From the NCBI GenBank assembly GCA_946411525.1, contig CAMKEI010000001.1:124001-188000 (forward strand): a stretch of 64,000 nt of DNA, given 5' to 3'. This DNA is from an uncultured Clostridia bacterium. Its GTDB lineage: Bacteria; Bacillota; Clostridia; Christensenellales; Aristaeellaceae. Below the pieces are notes generated by a model that was not told where the DNA came from, did no database searches, and saw only the letters and a program-made list of their open reading frames with translations. Shown here piece by piece: positions 42,887-52,355 of the stretch (its first letter is position 1; the number at the start of each line of letters is the position of its first letter). Position numbers and translations under genes: made by a program.

Positions 42887-43897
42887 TTACAGATCAATAA
42901 ATTTCTCAAACTCCGGAAGGATACCGATTCCATCGGGATAATGCGCGGCAAACTGAGGAATCGCGTGGGACGGAAAGCTGTTTCCTTCAATAAAGGTCGG
43001 CCCGTTCTCAGTAATGGCCACATCCCAGGCAATAAAACGCATCTGGGGGACTTTCATGGCTGCTTCCATACACATTTTCTTAGCTTCCTCCCAGAATGGA
43101 ATCTGGAAACCGATGATACTGGTATCTGTCATCGGATGCTTGATAAATGTGTTGCCCTGTTTGTCTGCGCCGACAGTTTGAAGCTTGCCTGTTTCCAGGT
43201 TGATCCGGGAGGCCATGCCGCCGCAGTCTACGTTGTCCATTACTTTGCCGTTTCCGATCCGGAGGAAGGCATAAACGATACCCTGTTGTTTGTCACCCAG
43301 CAATGTCGCTATCCGGCATGTATTGACAGATGTCGGGCAGAGGGAAGCCATCTTTGGATGCTGCACGACAATTTCTTCCAGAATACCGATGCCGTCTTTT
43401 CTGAGCCTTTCAAGGAATGCCTCGGGTCCTTCATTCCAGTCGTTTTCCGTGTATTTCTGAATACCGACGCCGCTGGAACCTTCAAGCGGTTTCCCGATCA
43501 GCTGTGAAAAATTCCGGCAGAGGGAAAAGACCTCGTCAGGAGTCGTGTTTTCATTGATTCTGATCCATTTGCGGGGTATCCATTCACGGAAGAATTCATT
43601 GAATTCAGCTTTGTCATCAAATGTATGCCAGTATTCCTTCGGATTCATACGCCGGACAATATCGTTTGAAATACCGCGGGTAATGACTGTTTTGCGCTGC
43701 TCGTCATTCAGCCTGTACATCTGTGCTATTTTGTAGTCGATATATCCGGCATTGTATCTGATACCGCATTTAAGCATATCGGTCATCAGCCATATTCTGC
43801 TTTTTCCGCTGCGTTTTTTCAGGAGCCCTGTGGTTTTCCACATGGCTTTCCAGTCCATTTTCATCAGGCGCTTCCGGAAATACTGAAATCTGGACAT
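42887..43897 (-). CDS. Sugar-transfer-associated ATP-grasp protein (PF14397-like)
   Basis: A 336-residue ATP-grasp enzyme of the family called ATPgrasp_ST, often found near polysaccharide genes. Features: GKPLEGSSGVGIQKY (about 137-151), ILEEIVVQHPKMASLCPTSVNT, RIATLLGDKQQGIVYAFLRIG and the metal site WDVAITENGPTFIEGNS (about 293-309). These carboxylate-amine ligase folds have no proven product. The start MSRFQYFRKR gives a basic N-terminus. It follows ychF by 18 bases and could be co-transcribed. Confidence 0.85.
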   Translation of the reverse strand: MSRFQYFRKRLMKMDWKAMWKTTGLLKKRSGKSRIWLMTDMLKCGIRYNAGYIDYKIAQMYRLNDEQRKTVITRGISNDIVRRMNPKEYWHTFDDKAEFNEFFREWIPRKWIRINENTTPDEVFSLCRNFSQLIGKPLEGSSGVGIQKYTENDWNEGPEAFLERLRKDGIGILEEIVVQHPKMASLCPTSVNTCRIATLLGDKQQGIVYAFLRIGNGKVMDNVDCGGMASRINLETGKLQTVGADKQGNTFIKHPMTDTSIIGFQIPFWEEAKKMCMEAAMKVPQMRFIAWDVAITENGPTFIEGNSFPSHAIPQFAAHYPDGIGILPEFEKFIDL

Positions 43898-43915
43898 TGC
43901 TGTTCATTCCTTCCC

Positions 43916-45013
43916 TTAAACATTGAAACGGAACAGAGTGATATCCCCGTCCTTCATAACATAGTCCTTGCCTTCGCTGCGTACAAGACCCTTTTCCCTG
44001 CAGGCAGCCATGCTGCCAAGCTCAGCAAGGGTTTCAAAAGGAACGACTTCCGCGCGGATGAATCCTTTTTCAAAATCCGTATGGATTTTACCGGCAGCTT
44101 GAGGAGCTTTTGTTCCTTTCACAATTGTCCAGGCCCGGCATTCATCCTCACCCGCGGTGAGAAAGGAAATCAGCCCCAGCAGCTGATAGCTGGCTGTGAT
44201 GAGGCGGTCCAGGCCGCTCTGGCCGATTCCTAGTTCATCAAGGAATTCTTTTTTCTCTTCCGGACTCATGGAGGCGATGTCCTGTTCAATCGCCGCAGAA
44301 ATCACGATTACGCCGGCATTTTCTCCGGAAGCGACCTGACGCACCTGCTCCACATACGGAATGTCATCTATATCTTTGCCGAGATCCTCTTCGGCGATAT
44401 TGGCGGCATAGATGACCGGTTTGGTTGTGAGCAGGAACCAGTTTTGCATAATCTGCATTTCTTCATCTGAACATTCAAGCGTTCTTGCAGGCTTTCCTGA
44501 TTCCAGATGCTCGTACAGTTTCTGAGCAAGCTCTGTTTCCGCTCCGGCTTTTTTGTCACCGCCGCGGAAAGCTTTTTCAGCTTTGTCCCTGCGTTTCTGT
44601 ACCGTTTCCATATCGGCAAAGATCAGTTCAAGATTGATGGTTTCGATGTCTCTGGCGGGATCGACGCTGCCGTCCACATGGATGATGTTGTCGTCATCAA
44701 AGCAGCGTACGACATGTACGATTGCGTCCACTTCACGGATGTGTGAGAGGAATTTGTTTCCGAGTCCTTCGCCGCGGCTGGCGCCTTTGACAAGACCAGC
44801 GATATCCACAAATTCGATGGTAGTCGGTGTAACTTTTTTAGGATGATACATATCCGCCAGAACATCAAGCCGATGATCCGGAACGAGGACGACGCCCGTG
44901 TTCGGTTCGATCGTGCAGAAAGGATAGTTTTCAGCCTGCGCACCGGCGTTGGTGATTGCGTTGAACAATGTGCTTTTTCCGACGTTCGGAAGGCCAACGA
45001 CACCCAGTTTCAT
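43916..45013 (-). CDS. ychF: Redox-regulated ATPase YchF
   Basis: Obg-family ATPase of the ribosome, involved in stress response. The 365-residue protein has P-loop [13 protein letters not shown] (about 7-19), switch [10 protein letters not shown], and a C-terminal TGS domain ([24 protein letters not shown]). The ATG at 45013 gives the exact usual family length. The longer frame from 45052 would begin only 8 bases after the predicted transcription start. AAGGAG lies upstream. Its own promoter is at 45067-45095, and uppP diverges from it. Confidence 0.96.
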   Translation of the reverse strand: MKLGVVGLPNVGKSTLFNAITNAGAQAENYPFCTIEPNTGVVLVPDHRLDVLADMYHPKKVTPTTIEFVDIAGLVKGASRGEGLGNKFLSHIREVDAIVHVVRCFDDDNIIHVDGSVDPARDIETINLELIFADMETVQKRRDKAEKAFRGGDKKAGAETELAQKLYEHLESGKPARTLECSDEEMQIMQNWFLLTTKPVIYAANIAEEDLGKDIDDIPYVEQVRQVASGENAGVIVISAAIEQDIASMSPEEKKEFLDELGIGQSGLDRLITASYQLLGLISFLTAGEDECRAWTIVKGTKAPQAAGKIHTDFEKGFIRAEVVPFETLAELGSMAACREKGLVRSEGKDYVMKDGDITLFRFNV

Positions 45014-45066
45014 AAAAGAGCAGCACTCCTTGTTTACGGATTCTTCCGTCATGTTTCCAGTTGAAA

Positions 45067-45095
45067 ATTATATCTGCTGGCCGGAAAACAGTCAA
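45067..45095 (-). promoter_or_regulatory. Promoter of ychF
   Basis: Minus strand: -35 TTGACT (45090-45095), 17-base spacer, -10 TATAAT (45067-45072). A strong match. Confidence 0.8.
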
Positions 45096-45097
45096 GC

Positions 45098-45126
45098 TTT
45101 CCAAAGTGGTGCCGTTATGGTAGAAT
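45098..45126 (+). promoter_or_regulatory. Candidate promoter of uppP
   Basis: -35 TTTCCA (45098-45103), 17-base spacer, -10 TAGAAT (45121-45126). The match is fair; position is right for the uppP start at 45156. Confidence 0.5.
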
Positions 45127-45155
45127 ACATTGATTAATTCTCGGGAGGCCGATTT

Positions 45156-46007
45156 ATGTCTGTCCTTCAAAGCGCTTTTCTCGGTATGATTCAGGGACTC
45201 GGAGAATTCCTTCCCATCTCTTCCAGTGGGCATCTGCTGCTTGCCCGTCTTTTTCTGGGGATTCAAACGGAATCTCCCGCAATGAAGATGCTTGACATCC
45301 TGCTTCATATCGGAACGCTGATTCCTGTCCTGATTGTTTTCCGGAAGGACTGGATCGATATGATTCTTCATCCGGTCCGCAATAAAACGCTGCTGCTGCT
45401 TGTGATTGCTTCCGTACCTACGCTTGCTGTCTATCTTGCTGCAAAGAAACTCTTCCCGGCCTGGAACGGTTTTGCTGTGTTTGACAGCGGATGGTTCCTG
45501 GGCACTTCTTTTCTGATCACCGCACTTTTTCTGCTCCTTTGCGACCGGGTATCATTTCGCGGGAATTCGCGCGGCGGCGGCCGGGTCGGAATCCTCCAGG
45601 CTGTTGTTATGGGACTGTTTCAGGGAATCGGTATGATTCCCGGCGTCTCCAGAAGCGGTTCCACCATTCTCGGCGGTGTTTCCACGGGACTGAACAGAAC
45701 GACCGCAGCCAAGTTTTCCTTTATGATGAGCGCACCGGCGATCGTCGGATCCCTTCTGATGGAAGGAAAAGACGCAGTTGAGATGGGATACATTCAGGAA
45801 ATCTCCCTGATTCCTTCCATGATCGGCATCATTGTGGCTGCCGTAATCGGATATATTTCCATTCGTTTTATGCTTAAGATCATTGCCAAGGTACCGCTTT
45901 CCTGGTTTGCTCTTTATCTGGCGGTAATCGGCGTTGTTTATCTGGTACTCCAGATTACGGGCAGCGCAGCAGTGCCGCCTCTTGCCGTGCCGGTTCCCGC
46001 AGCATGA
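45156..46007 (+). CDS. uppP: Undecaprenyl-diphosphatase UppP (BacA)
   Basis: Integral membrane phosphatase that recycles undecaprenyl pyrophosphate for cell-wall synthesis and gives low-level bacitracin resistance. The 283-residue protein has the two signature regions, LGEFLPISSSGHLLLARLFLG at about 16-36 and PGVSRSGSTILGG at about 163-175, with about eight hydrophobic helices. The start has a GGGAGG site. The DacF-type gene follows 48 bases later and may be co-transcribed; both act in cell-wall metabolism. Confidence 0.97.
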   Translation: MSVLQSAFLGMIQGLGEFLPISSSGHLLLARLFLGIQTESPAMKMLDILLHIGTLIPVLIVFRKDWIDMILHPVRNKTLLLLVIASVPTLAVYLAAKKLFPAWNGFAVFDSGWFLGTSFLITALFLLLCDRVSFRGNSRGGGRVGILQAVVMGLFQGIGMIPGVSRSGSTILGGVSTGLNRTTAAKFSFMMSAPAIVGSLLMEGKDAVEMGYIQEISLIPSMIGIIVAAVIGYISIRFMLKIIAKVPLSWFALYLAVIGVVYLVLQITGSAAVPPLAVPVPAA

Positions 46008-46054
46008 TTTAACATTTACGGATACAGTCCTTATTTCTGACGGAGGTGATGAAC

Positions 46055-47536
46055 ATGAAGAAACTGACAGCGCTGCTGTTTGTTTTTCTGATTCTTTTCG
46101 CCTCCTTTCCGTCTGCGACCGCCGCTAAAAGTAAAGAAGATCCGGCTCCGACCAGCGAACCCATTCCTGAGCCCACGCTTTCACCGGAAGCCGCCGATTA
46201 TGATCCTGAACATCCCGAGAATCTGGATCCGGATCAGCTGTACGCGCTTTCCGCCGTGCTGATGACTCAGGACAAAGGTGAAATCATCTTCAGTAAGGAT
46301 CCGGATACGATCCGGTATCCTGCCTCAATGACCAAGATCCTGACAGTTCTGCTGGGCGTGCTTTACGTGGATGATCTGTATCAGACAGTCACGGTATCCG
46401 AGACAGCCGTTGCTGTTCCTGAAGACTCCTCTACGATGTACCTGAAAGCCGGAGAAGAAATACGCTTCATCGATGTGCTTTACGGGACGATGCTTCTTTC
46501 CGCCAATGACGGCGCCAACGTGATTGCCGAGACCGTATCGGGCAGTATTCCCCGATTTGTAGCTCTAATGAATGAAACCGCTGAAGCATTCGGTTGCTAC
46601 AGTACACATTTTGAAAACGCACACGGGTATCATGACGATAATCATTATTCGACGGCTAGGGACATTGCCGTTATTTCCAGGGAAGCCATGAAAAACGATA
46701 CATTCCGTGAGATTGCAGGTACAGTAACTTATCAGATTCCCAGAACAAACAAACAGCGGGCCCGGACCATCACAACCAAAACGGAATATATGCTGACCGG
46801 TTCCGACGAGAAGCCGAACAAATACTATTATCCGTACGCGACCGGTCTCAAAACAGGATCCCATTCGCACTCCGGTTACTGTTTTGCCGGTTCCGCTTCG
46901 AAGAACGGAGTAGATCTGATTTCTGTCGTGATGTACACAGGCAAACGGGCGCGATGGGCTGATACGATTAAACTGATGAACTATGGATTCAGTCAGTATA
47001 TGAGCGTGACTCCGGTCGAGCTGTACAACATGAATCCGATCACCATAGAAACCAGCAACTACTCCACGTCCGATCCTGACCGCGGCAAGGTGCGGCTGAT
47101 CTGCTCGCCGCTTCAGGACACAGGTGATGTATATATTGTTTCGACCAGATCGGATATCAGGCGGATGGCTGACAATCTCAAGGATATTGTACTGATCCAG
47201 TACGTCCGTGACGATTTTCAGGCGCCTGTGACTGCCGGGGAAACGATCGGAACAATGACTTATTTTCCGGAGAAAGACGATCCAGCTGTTTACGCGCTTA
47301 CCGCCTCCAGAAGTGTGGAACAACGTGAGAATGTCCCGAAAACCCTTGAACAGATCATCACAGAAACCTATTCGGATCCGAATCCTTTCCCTCCGTTCAG
47401 TTTTGAACTGTTCCTGATTCTTTTCGGTCCGCCGCTTGTACTTGCAGGGCTGGTAGTATTTTTTGTCATCCGGAGAAAAAAAAGAGGAGCACGCAGATTT
47501 CATGCTCCAAAGCCTGTCAACAGGTATGTGAAATAA
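46055..47536 (+). CDS. dacF: D-alanyl-D-alanine carboxypeptidase (DacF/PBP5 type)
   Basis: Serine peptidase of family S11 that trims the terminal D-Ala of peptidoglycan stem peptides. The 493-residue protein has a signal peptide (1-23), the catalytic SxxK in ASMTKILTVL, SxN in SANDGAN and KTG in LKTGSHSHSG. A C-terminal domain and a final helix (about 455-477) with a KKRGARR anchor follow. The ATG at 46055 has GGAGG 8 bases upstream; GTG at 46046 lies inside the site. It is longer than the E. coli enzymes because of the acidic linker and the C-terminal membrane anchor. Confidence 0.94.
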   Translation: MKKLTALLFVFLILFASFPSATAAKSKEDPAPTSEPIPEPTLSPEAADYDPEHPENLDPDQLYALSAVLMTQDKGEIIFSKDPDTIRYPASMTKILTVLLGVLYVDDLYQTVTVSETAVAVPEDSSTMYLKAGEEIRFIDVLYGTMLLSANDGANVIAETVSGSIPRFVALMNETAEAFGCYSTHFENAHGYHDDNHYSTARDIAVISREAMKNDTFREIAGTVTYQIPRTNKQRARTITTKTEYMLTGSDEKPNKYYYPYATGLKTGSHSHSGYCFAGSASKNGVDLISVVMYTGKRARWADTIKLMNYGFSQYMSVTPVELYNMNPITIETSNYSTSDPDRGKVRLICSPLQDTGDVYIVSTRSDIRRMADNLKDIVLIQYVRDDFQAPVTAGETIGTMTYFPEKDDPAVYALTASRSVEQRENVPKTLEQIITETYSDPNPFPPFSFELFLILFGPPLVLAGLVVFFVIRRKKRGARRFHAPKPVNRYVK

Positions 47537-47542
47537 GAAGTT

Positions 47543-48943
47543 TTACGGCTCCGCCGGAAGCAGAACTGAGAATACGGTTCCGACGCCCGGTTTGGACCGT
47601 ACACGGATTTTTCCGTTATGAGCGATGACGATGATCCTCGCGATGCTCAGTCCCAGACCGTGACCCCCCGATTCGGATTTTCTCGCTTTATCGCTCCGGT
47701 AAAAACGGTCAAAGATTTTCGGCAGATCTTCCTGGGAGATTCCCTGGCCTTCATCCATTACCGAGAGGCAGCACATTCTGTCTGCCTCTTTTTTGCATGA
47801 CAGGGTGACAGCTGTTCCGGGGGCGGAATACTTAACCGCGTTGTCGCAGAGGATCCGGAGCACCTGTTTCATCATGTTCCGGTCAGCTTTGACATGCATG
47901 GATTCCAGCTGTTCAGCGATAAAGCGGTATTCAGCATGGACCATCGTTTCCTCTTTCTGAACTTCTGAAATCAATTCACCGGGATCAAATTCTGAGATTT
48001 CCATCATCAGCGTTTTCTTGTCGTGCCGGGCCAGGAACAGGAGACTTTCAACCAGATCCTTCATCCCTTCAGTTTCCTGGGAAATCGCGGAAATACCTTC
48101 CTCCAGAACTTCCGGATCATCCTTTCCCCAACGCTTCAGCATATCGGTATATCCCCGGATAACAGAGATAGGCGTACGCAGCTCATGGCTGGCGTCTGAA
48201 ACAAACTGTTTCTGACTGTTATAGCTGCGCTCGATCCGGTCGAGCATTCTGTTGATGACGACTGCCAGATCCTTCAGCTCATTCTTGGTGCCTGCGATAT
48301 TGATCCTGTTTGAAAGATTGCTTTCCGACAGCGTTTCAGCCATGGAAGCGATATCCCGGATGGGAGCCAGCACACGCCTGTTGAGTCGCTGGTCATGACG
48401 GAAGAAATAGATCATGCGGAAGACATCGCACAGGATTACTCCGAGCATCAGCATGGCCCAGAAAATCAACAGGTCATGAATATTCAGCCGGATCAGCCAC
48501 AGACTGTTCTGAGGTGAAGTATAGTAAAAACTGAATTCTTCACTGCTGAAAAGCTTGCTGAAAAAAACAGAGAACTGCTGTCCGAGTCTTGGAAAGAAAT
48601 CTTTTTCAGGGATGGTTTCCGTGGGAATCGCGGTCAGATAACCCGTTTCAATCACGGACTGAGACTCACCGGCTGCTTCCGGTATCATCCTGCGGATTTC
48701 ACGGGAAACCGGATAGCTGATAAAAACACACAGAAGCACTGAAAGAATCAGCGCCACGGGAATAAAGCTACGCATCAGCTGGACACAGTAATGAAGGGCG
48801 ATCCGGAAAGTCAGGGAAAGCCGGACCCGGCTGAGTCCTCCGTGCACTTTTCCGCTGACCCTGTTGGCGATCACAAAATCACGCGTGCCGTTTGCCACTG
48901 ATGGCTGAAGGTTTTTCTGTTTTTTATTTCTGCTCTTCTTCAT
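47543..48943 (-). CDS. Membrane sensor histidine kinase
   Basis: A 466-residue kinase. Two helices flank an extracytoplasmic loop (about 50-75 and about 145-165), then HAMP (about 170-225), the H-box VSDASHELRTPISVIRGY (His about 255), N box DNAVKYSAPG, G1 DEGQGISQED, F box and G2 HGLGLSIARII at the end. It pairs with the response regulator gene, whose end overlaps its start by 20 bases. ATG at 48943 is chosen as the last option before that overlap grows; no strong ribosome site is seen, so coupling is likely. The signal sensed is unknown. Confidence 0.9.
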   Translation of the reverse strand: MKKSRNKKQKNLQPSVANGTRDFVIANRVSGKVHGGLSRVRLSLTFRIALHYCVQLMRSFIPVALILSVLLCVFISYPVSREIRRMIPEAAGESQSVIETGYLTAIPTETIPEKDFFPRLGQQFSVFFSKLFSSEEFSFYYTSPQNSLWLIRLNIHDLLIFWAMLMLGVILCDVFRMIYFFRHDQRLNRRVLAPIRDIASMAETLSESNLSNRINIAGTKNELKDLAVVINRMLDRIERSYNSQKQFVSDASHELRTPISVIRGYTDMLKRWGKDDPEVLEEGISAISQETEGMKDLVESLLFLARHDKKTLMMEISEFDPGELISEVQKEETMVHAEYRFIAEQLESMHVKADRNMMKQVLRILCDNAVKYSAPGTAVTLSCKKEADRMCCLSVMDEGQGISQEDLPKIFDRFYRSDKARKSESGGHGLGLSIARIIVIAHNGKIRVRSKPGVGTVFSVLLPAEP

Positions 48944-49628
48944 AATCAAACAAATAGCCGACTGAACGGATGGTGTGAATCGTTTTGATTCCGAACTGAT
49001 CATCGATTTTATGTCTCAGATAACGTATGTATACGTCAACGATATTGGAGTCGCCGATATAATCATATCCCCAAACCTCATTCATCAGCTGGTCACGTGT
49101 CACGGCCGTGCCGCGGTGCTCCATCAGATATTTCAGTGTGTCAAATTCCTTTTTTGTCAGCATAACCGGTTCGTTCTTCACATGAACCTGCCAGGAGGCA
49201 GTATCTATGCTGACGCAGCCGACGGAAAGAATATGATCCTGCTGCTCCTGCTGCACGGCATCTCTGGCTCTGCGCTTTTTGAGTGCGACACGGATCCTGG
49301 CCAGCAGTTCTTCGATGGCAAAGGGTTTTGTCACATAATCGTCGGCGCCCATATCAAGCCCCATGACTTTGTCAGAAACATCATCTTTCGCTGTCAGCAT
49401 GATGATTGGCAGGTCACTGGTATGGCGCAGCCTCCGGCAGACTTCAATACCGCTGAGTTCAGGCAGCATCAGATCCAGAATCAGAAGATCAGGGTCTTTT
49501 TCAAGAGCTGTTTCAAGTCCGCTTCTGCCGTCAAAAGCAGTCAGGACTTCATATCCTTCATGTTTCAGTTCCAGTTCCAGAAAGCGGGCGATTTTTTTTT
49601 CGTCTTCGACGATGAGGATGGCAGGCAT
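48924..49628 (-). CDS. OmpR-family response regulator
   Basis: A 234-residue regulator with a receiver domain (LIVEDEKKIARFLELEL, phospho-Asp in DLLILDLMLPELSGIEV, Lys in TAKDD) and a C-terminal winged-helix DNA-binding domain (LTKKEFDTLKYLMEHRG, DVYIRYLRHKID). It lies upstream of its partner kinase. The ribosome site AAAGGACTGATCGAATG is good. The regulon is unknown. Confidence 0.95.
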   Translation of the reverse strand: MPAILIVEDEKKIARFLELELKHEGYEVLTAFDGRSGLETALEKDPDLLILDLMLPELSGIEVCRRLRHTSDLPIIMLTAKDDVSDKVMGLDMGADDYVTKPFAIEELLARIRVALKKRRARDAVQQEQQDHILSVGCVSIDTASWQVHVKNEPVMLTKKEFDTLKYLMEHRGTAVTRDQLMNEVWGYDYIGDSNIVDVYIRYLRHKIDDQFGIKTIHTIRSVGYLFDYEEEQK

Positions 49629-49654
49629 TCGATCAGTCCTTTTCTGTTTTATGC

Positions 49655-49683
49655 TGAAAACGGTATTCCGTCAGAATACCGTT
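49655..49683 (-). terminator. Intrinsic terminator after the UBA/DUF4342 gene
   Basis: Perfect 10-bp arms (49674-49683 and 49659-49668) around a 5-base loop, followed by TTTTCAG on the minus strand. It lies between the UBA gene stop and the response-regulator start. Confidence 0.75.
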
Positions 49684-49695
49684 CACATGATGTGT

Positions 49696-50520
49696 TTATC
49701 CGATCGTAACGGAAGAATATCCGTCCTGATCGTCTTCGGCAGTCACATCGCCGTCCCGCGTTTCCGCCTGGACAGGTACCTGAATGGTCGGTACGCTGGA
49801 CGCTGCAGCTGAATAAGCGCTATGGAAACTGGTTGCCGCAGGATTGCTTTCAAAAAAGGAATCCATTGTTTCTTCAAGTTCCCTGGCCTGATCGCGCAGG
49901 CTCTGAGCCTGATCTTCCAGATCATCCTGTTTCTTTGTTTCCTTAACGGGTTCTTTTTTTGAGTCCGTATTTATGTTCAGGTCAAATCTGACGTTTCCTT
50001 TTTTCTGGATGTCCTTCGCTTCATTCGTGATCGTCTGAACAACGCTTGACACGGAGGATTTTGCATTTTGCGCAGCACTCTTTACCATCTTCTCCAGATT
50101 TTCCGAGGCGAAATCCGGATCCATGCCTGTGAAGGAGAACTGATAACCGAGGATCATGGAAACAATCACGCCTGCGATGGTCATATGCGGGGCAAAGAGA
50201 AGGCACAGTCCCGCAAACAGGACGGAAACGTTGAAAATGTTTGTATCACCCTTGCGGATTTTCACTCTGCTGCGGTAAAGCTTCTGCAGCAGATTCAGTG
50301 CTTTCCCTTTGGTTTCGCCTTTCTTTGTGTTCTCATTCATTTTTGTCGTTCCTTCTTTCTCTGAGGTTTCTTCGCTGATAAGTCTTCCGTGCTTTTCAAG
50401 ATCAATCAGGGCCCGTGTGAGGCTGCCGTTATGGTAATCGAGCAGCGCAACTGCCTCCTGATAGCTCAGTCCGCTTTTCTGTCTGAGCAGTTCAATATCT
50501 TCGATCGTGTATGGTTCCAT
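49696..50520 (-). CDS. UBA-domain membrane protein (DUF4342-like)
   Basis: A 274-residue protein. Residues 1-50 carry a UBA-like helical domain, MEPYTIEDIELLRQKSGLSYQEAVALL, as in DUF4342 proteins and elongation factor Ts. Around 100-130 are one or two hydrophobic helices (NVSVLFAGLCLLF, GVIVSMILGYQF). The remainder is hydrophilic, with an acidic helical stretch (DDLEDQAQSLRDQARELEETM). The ATG at 50520 has GGAG about 9 bases upstream; the longer frame was rejected. Function unknown. Confidence 0.7.
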   Translation of the reverse strand: MEPYTIEDIELLRQKSGLSYQEAVALLDYHNGSLTRALIDLEKHGRLISEETSEKEGTTKMNENTKKGETKGKALNLLQKLYRSRVKIRKGDTNIFNVSVLFAGLCLLFAPHMTIAGVIVSMILGYQFSFTGMDPDFASENLEKMVKSAAQNAKSSVSSVVQTITNEAKDIQKKGNVRFDLNINTDSKKEPVKETKKQDDLEDQAQSLRDQARELEETMDSFFESNPAATSFHSAYSAAASSVPTIQVPVQAETRDGDVTAEDDQDGYSSVTIG

Positions 50521-50562
50521 TTGAAGATCTCCTTTCCCGCCGTTTTCCGGCAGGATGATCAT

Positions 50563-50591
50563 ATCATACCATGACAGTTTTGTTCTGAAAA
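50563..50591 (-). promoter_or_regulatory. Promoter of the UBA/DUF4342 gene
   Basis: Minus strand: -35 TTTTCA (50586-50591), 17-base spacer, -10 TATGAT (50563-50568). A fair match about 45 bases before the start. Confidence 0.55.
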
Positions 50592-50630
50592 GCAGGCAAG
50601 AACTACATGAAAATCAGATTAAAAGAAAGA

Positions 50631-50662
50631 CGGTTTTATCTGATCAGATAGGTATAAAACCG
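50631..50662. repeat. Nested palindrome upstream of the sugar-kinase operon
   Basis: Outer arms CGGTTTTA (50631-50638) and TAAAACCG (50655-50662) enclose a perfect 12-bp palindrome, ATCTGATCAGAT (50638-50649). It sits 15 bases upstream of the -35 of the FGGY kinase gene. Neither strand is followed by a T tract. An operator for a dimeric regulator is likely, but the regulator is not in view. Confidence 0.6.
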
Positions 50663-50677
50663 CAGCGAATCTTCATC

Positions 50678-50706
50678 TTTACAGAAAAAACCCGATGTGA
50701 TACGAT
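50678..50706 (+). promoter_or_regulatory. Promoter of the FGGY-HAD-hprK-ROK operon
   Basis: -35 TTTACA (50678-50683), 17-base spacer, -10 TACGAT (50701-50706). The start codon at 50751 follows by about 45 bases. Confidence 0.65.
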
Positions 50707-50750
50707 AAAATTTAAGAATAGAAATGTTTACAGGGGGATATGATAAGAAT

Positions 50751-52340
50751 ATGAGTATTGATCAGATTAAAAACGGTACAGCGATACTGGGCATTGAATT
50801 CGGTTCCACCAGAATCAAGAGCGTTCTGATCGGCAGTGATTATCAGGTGATTGCGTCCGGAAGCCATGAATGGGAAAACGATTATGTGGAAGGGATCTGG
50901 ACTTACAGTGAAAAAGCGATTATTGAAGGACTCCAGGCGAGTTATGCTGATCTGAAGTCAGATGTCCTGTCCCGCTATCATATCCCGCTGACCAGGATCG
51001 GCGGCCTTGGCATCAGCGCCATGATGCACGGTTATCTTCCCTTTGATGCCGGAATGCGTCTGCTTGTCCCCTTCCGTACCTGGCGGAATACCATCACCGG
51101 CGCGGCGGCGGAAAAACTGACAGAGGTTTTCTCGTTCAACATGCCCCAGCGCTGGAGTCTGAGTCATCTGTACCAGGCTGTTCTGAACGATGAGCCTCAC
51201 GTGAAGGATATCGCTTTTTTAACAACCCTTGCGGGCTGGATCCATTATCTGCTTACCGGACGGAAGGTCCTCGGCGTGGGCGACGCCAGCGGCATGATGC
51301 CGATTGACCCGGACACCTGTACATATGACAGCGGAATGGTTGATTCTTTTGATAAACTGATCGCAGACAGGCAGTATCCCTGGAAGCTGGCAGATATCCT
51401 TCCGACTGTTCTCTGCGCCGGTGAAAACGCAGGCCTTCTCACTGAGGAAGGAGCCAGACTGCTTGATCCCTCAGGAGAACTTCAGTCAGGCTGCCCGCTC
51501 TGTCCCCCTGAAGGTGATGCTGGAACAGGCATGACTGCCACAAACAGCGTCCGTGCCCGCACCGGAAATGTCAGCGCCGGGACTTCTATCTTCAGTATGA
51601 TTGTGCTGGAAAAACCAATGAGCAGGGTCTATCCTGAAATTGATATCGTCACAACCCCGACCGGAAAACCCGTTGGTATGGTTCACTGCAACAGCTGTAC
51701 CAGCGATATCAATGCCTGGGTCTCCCTCTTCCGTGAATTTGCCGGCCTGCTCGGTCTGGAAACCGATGCGGGAGACGTTTTCACCAGATTGTTCAGAAAA
51801 TCCCTGGAGGCGGACAGCGACTGCGGCGGACTTGTCAACTTCAATTATCTCGCCGGGGAACCCGTCACCGGACTGGCCGAGGGACGTCCCATGTTTGTGC
51901 GCCTTCCTGACGCTTCGATGAATCTTGCCAATTTTATGCGCGCTCAGATCTATGCTAGTATGGAAACACTGAAATACGGTATGGAGATTATGAAGAGAGA
52001 ACATGTCGCCATTGACTGCGTATATGGACACGGCGGACTGTTCAAGACGAAGGAAGTCGGACAGAAGTATCTGGCAGCTGCCATTCATGCGCCTGTGACC
52101 GTAATGGAAACAGCCGGAGAAGGCGGCGCATGGGGGATTGCTCTCCTCGCCGATTATATGGTAAACAGGAAAAATGATGAGACATTGGAAGATTATCTCC
52201 AGAATCGTGTTTTCACCGGAATGAAACAGATGACCGTTTCGCCTGATCCGGTGGATGAAGAAGGTTTTGACCGCTATATGGAACGTTTCATAAGCTGTCT
52301 TCCCGCCCAGAAAGCCGCGGCTGATCATTTCAGGAAATGA
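50751..52340 (+). CDS. FGGY-family carbohydrate kinase
   Basis: A 529-residue ATP-dependent sugar kinase. The first domain opens ILGIEFGSTRIKSVLIG (about 11-27) with the phosphate-1 pattern, and FGGY features follow: DASGMMPIDPDT, RTGNVSAGTSIFSMIV (adenosine segment) and AGEGGAWGIALLADY near the end. It resembles xylulo- and ribulokinase relatives, but the substrate residues do not let me choose. The ATG at 50751 lies 27 bases into the longest frame. It is the first gene of an operon that also holds a HAD phosphatase, HprK and a ROK kinase. Confidence 0.88.
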   Translation: MSIDQIKNGTAILGIEFGSTRIKSVLIGSDYQVIASGSHEWENDYVEGIWTYSEKAIIEGLQASYADLKSDVLSRYHIPLTRIGGLGISAMMHGYLPFDAGMRLLVPFRTWRNTITGAAAEKLTEVFSFNMPQRWSLSHLYQAVLNDEPHVKDIAFLTTLAGWIHYLLTGRKVLGVGDASGMMPIDPDTCTYDSGMVDSFDKLIADRQYPWKLADILPTVLCAGENAGLLTEEGARLLDPSGELQSGCPLCPPEGDAGTGMTATNSVRARTGNVSAGTSIFSMIVLEKPMSRVYPEIDIVTTPTGKPVGMVHCNSCTSDINAWVSLFREFAGLLGLETDAGDVFTRLFRKSLEADSDCGGLVNFNYLAGEPVTGLAEGRPMFVRLPDASMNLANFMRAQIYASMETLKYGMEIMKREHVAIDCVYGHGGLFKTKEVGQKYLAAAIHAPVTVMETAGEGGAWGIALLADYMVNRKNDETLEDYLQNRVFTGMKQMTVSPDPVDEEGFDRYMERFISCLPAQKAAADHFRK

Positions 52341-52355
52341 TGAGGTATTTCAGGT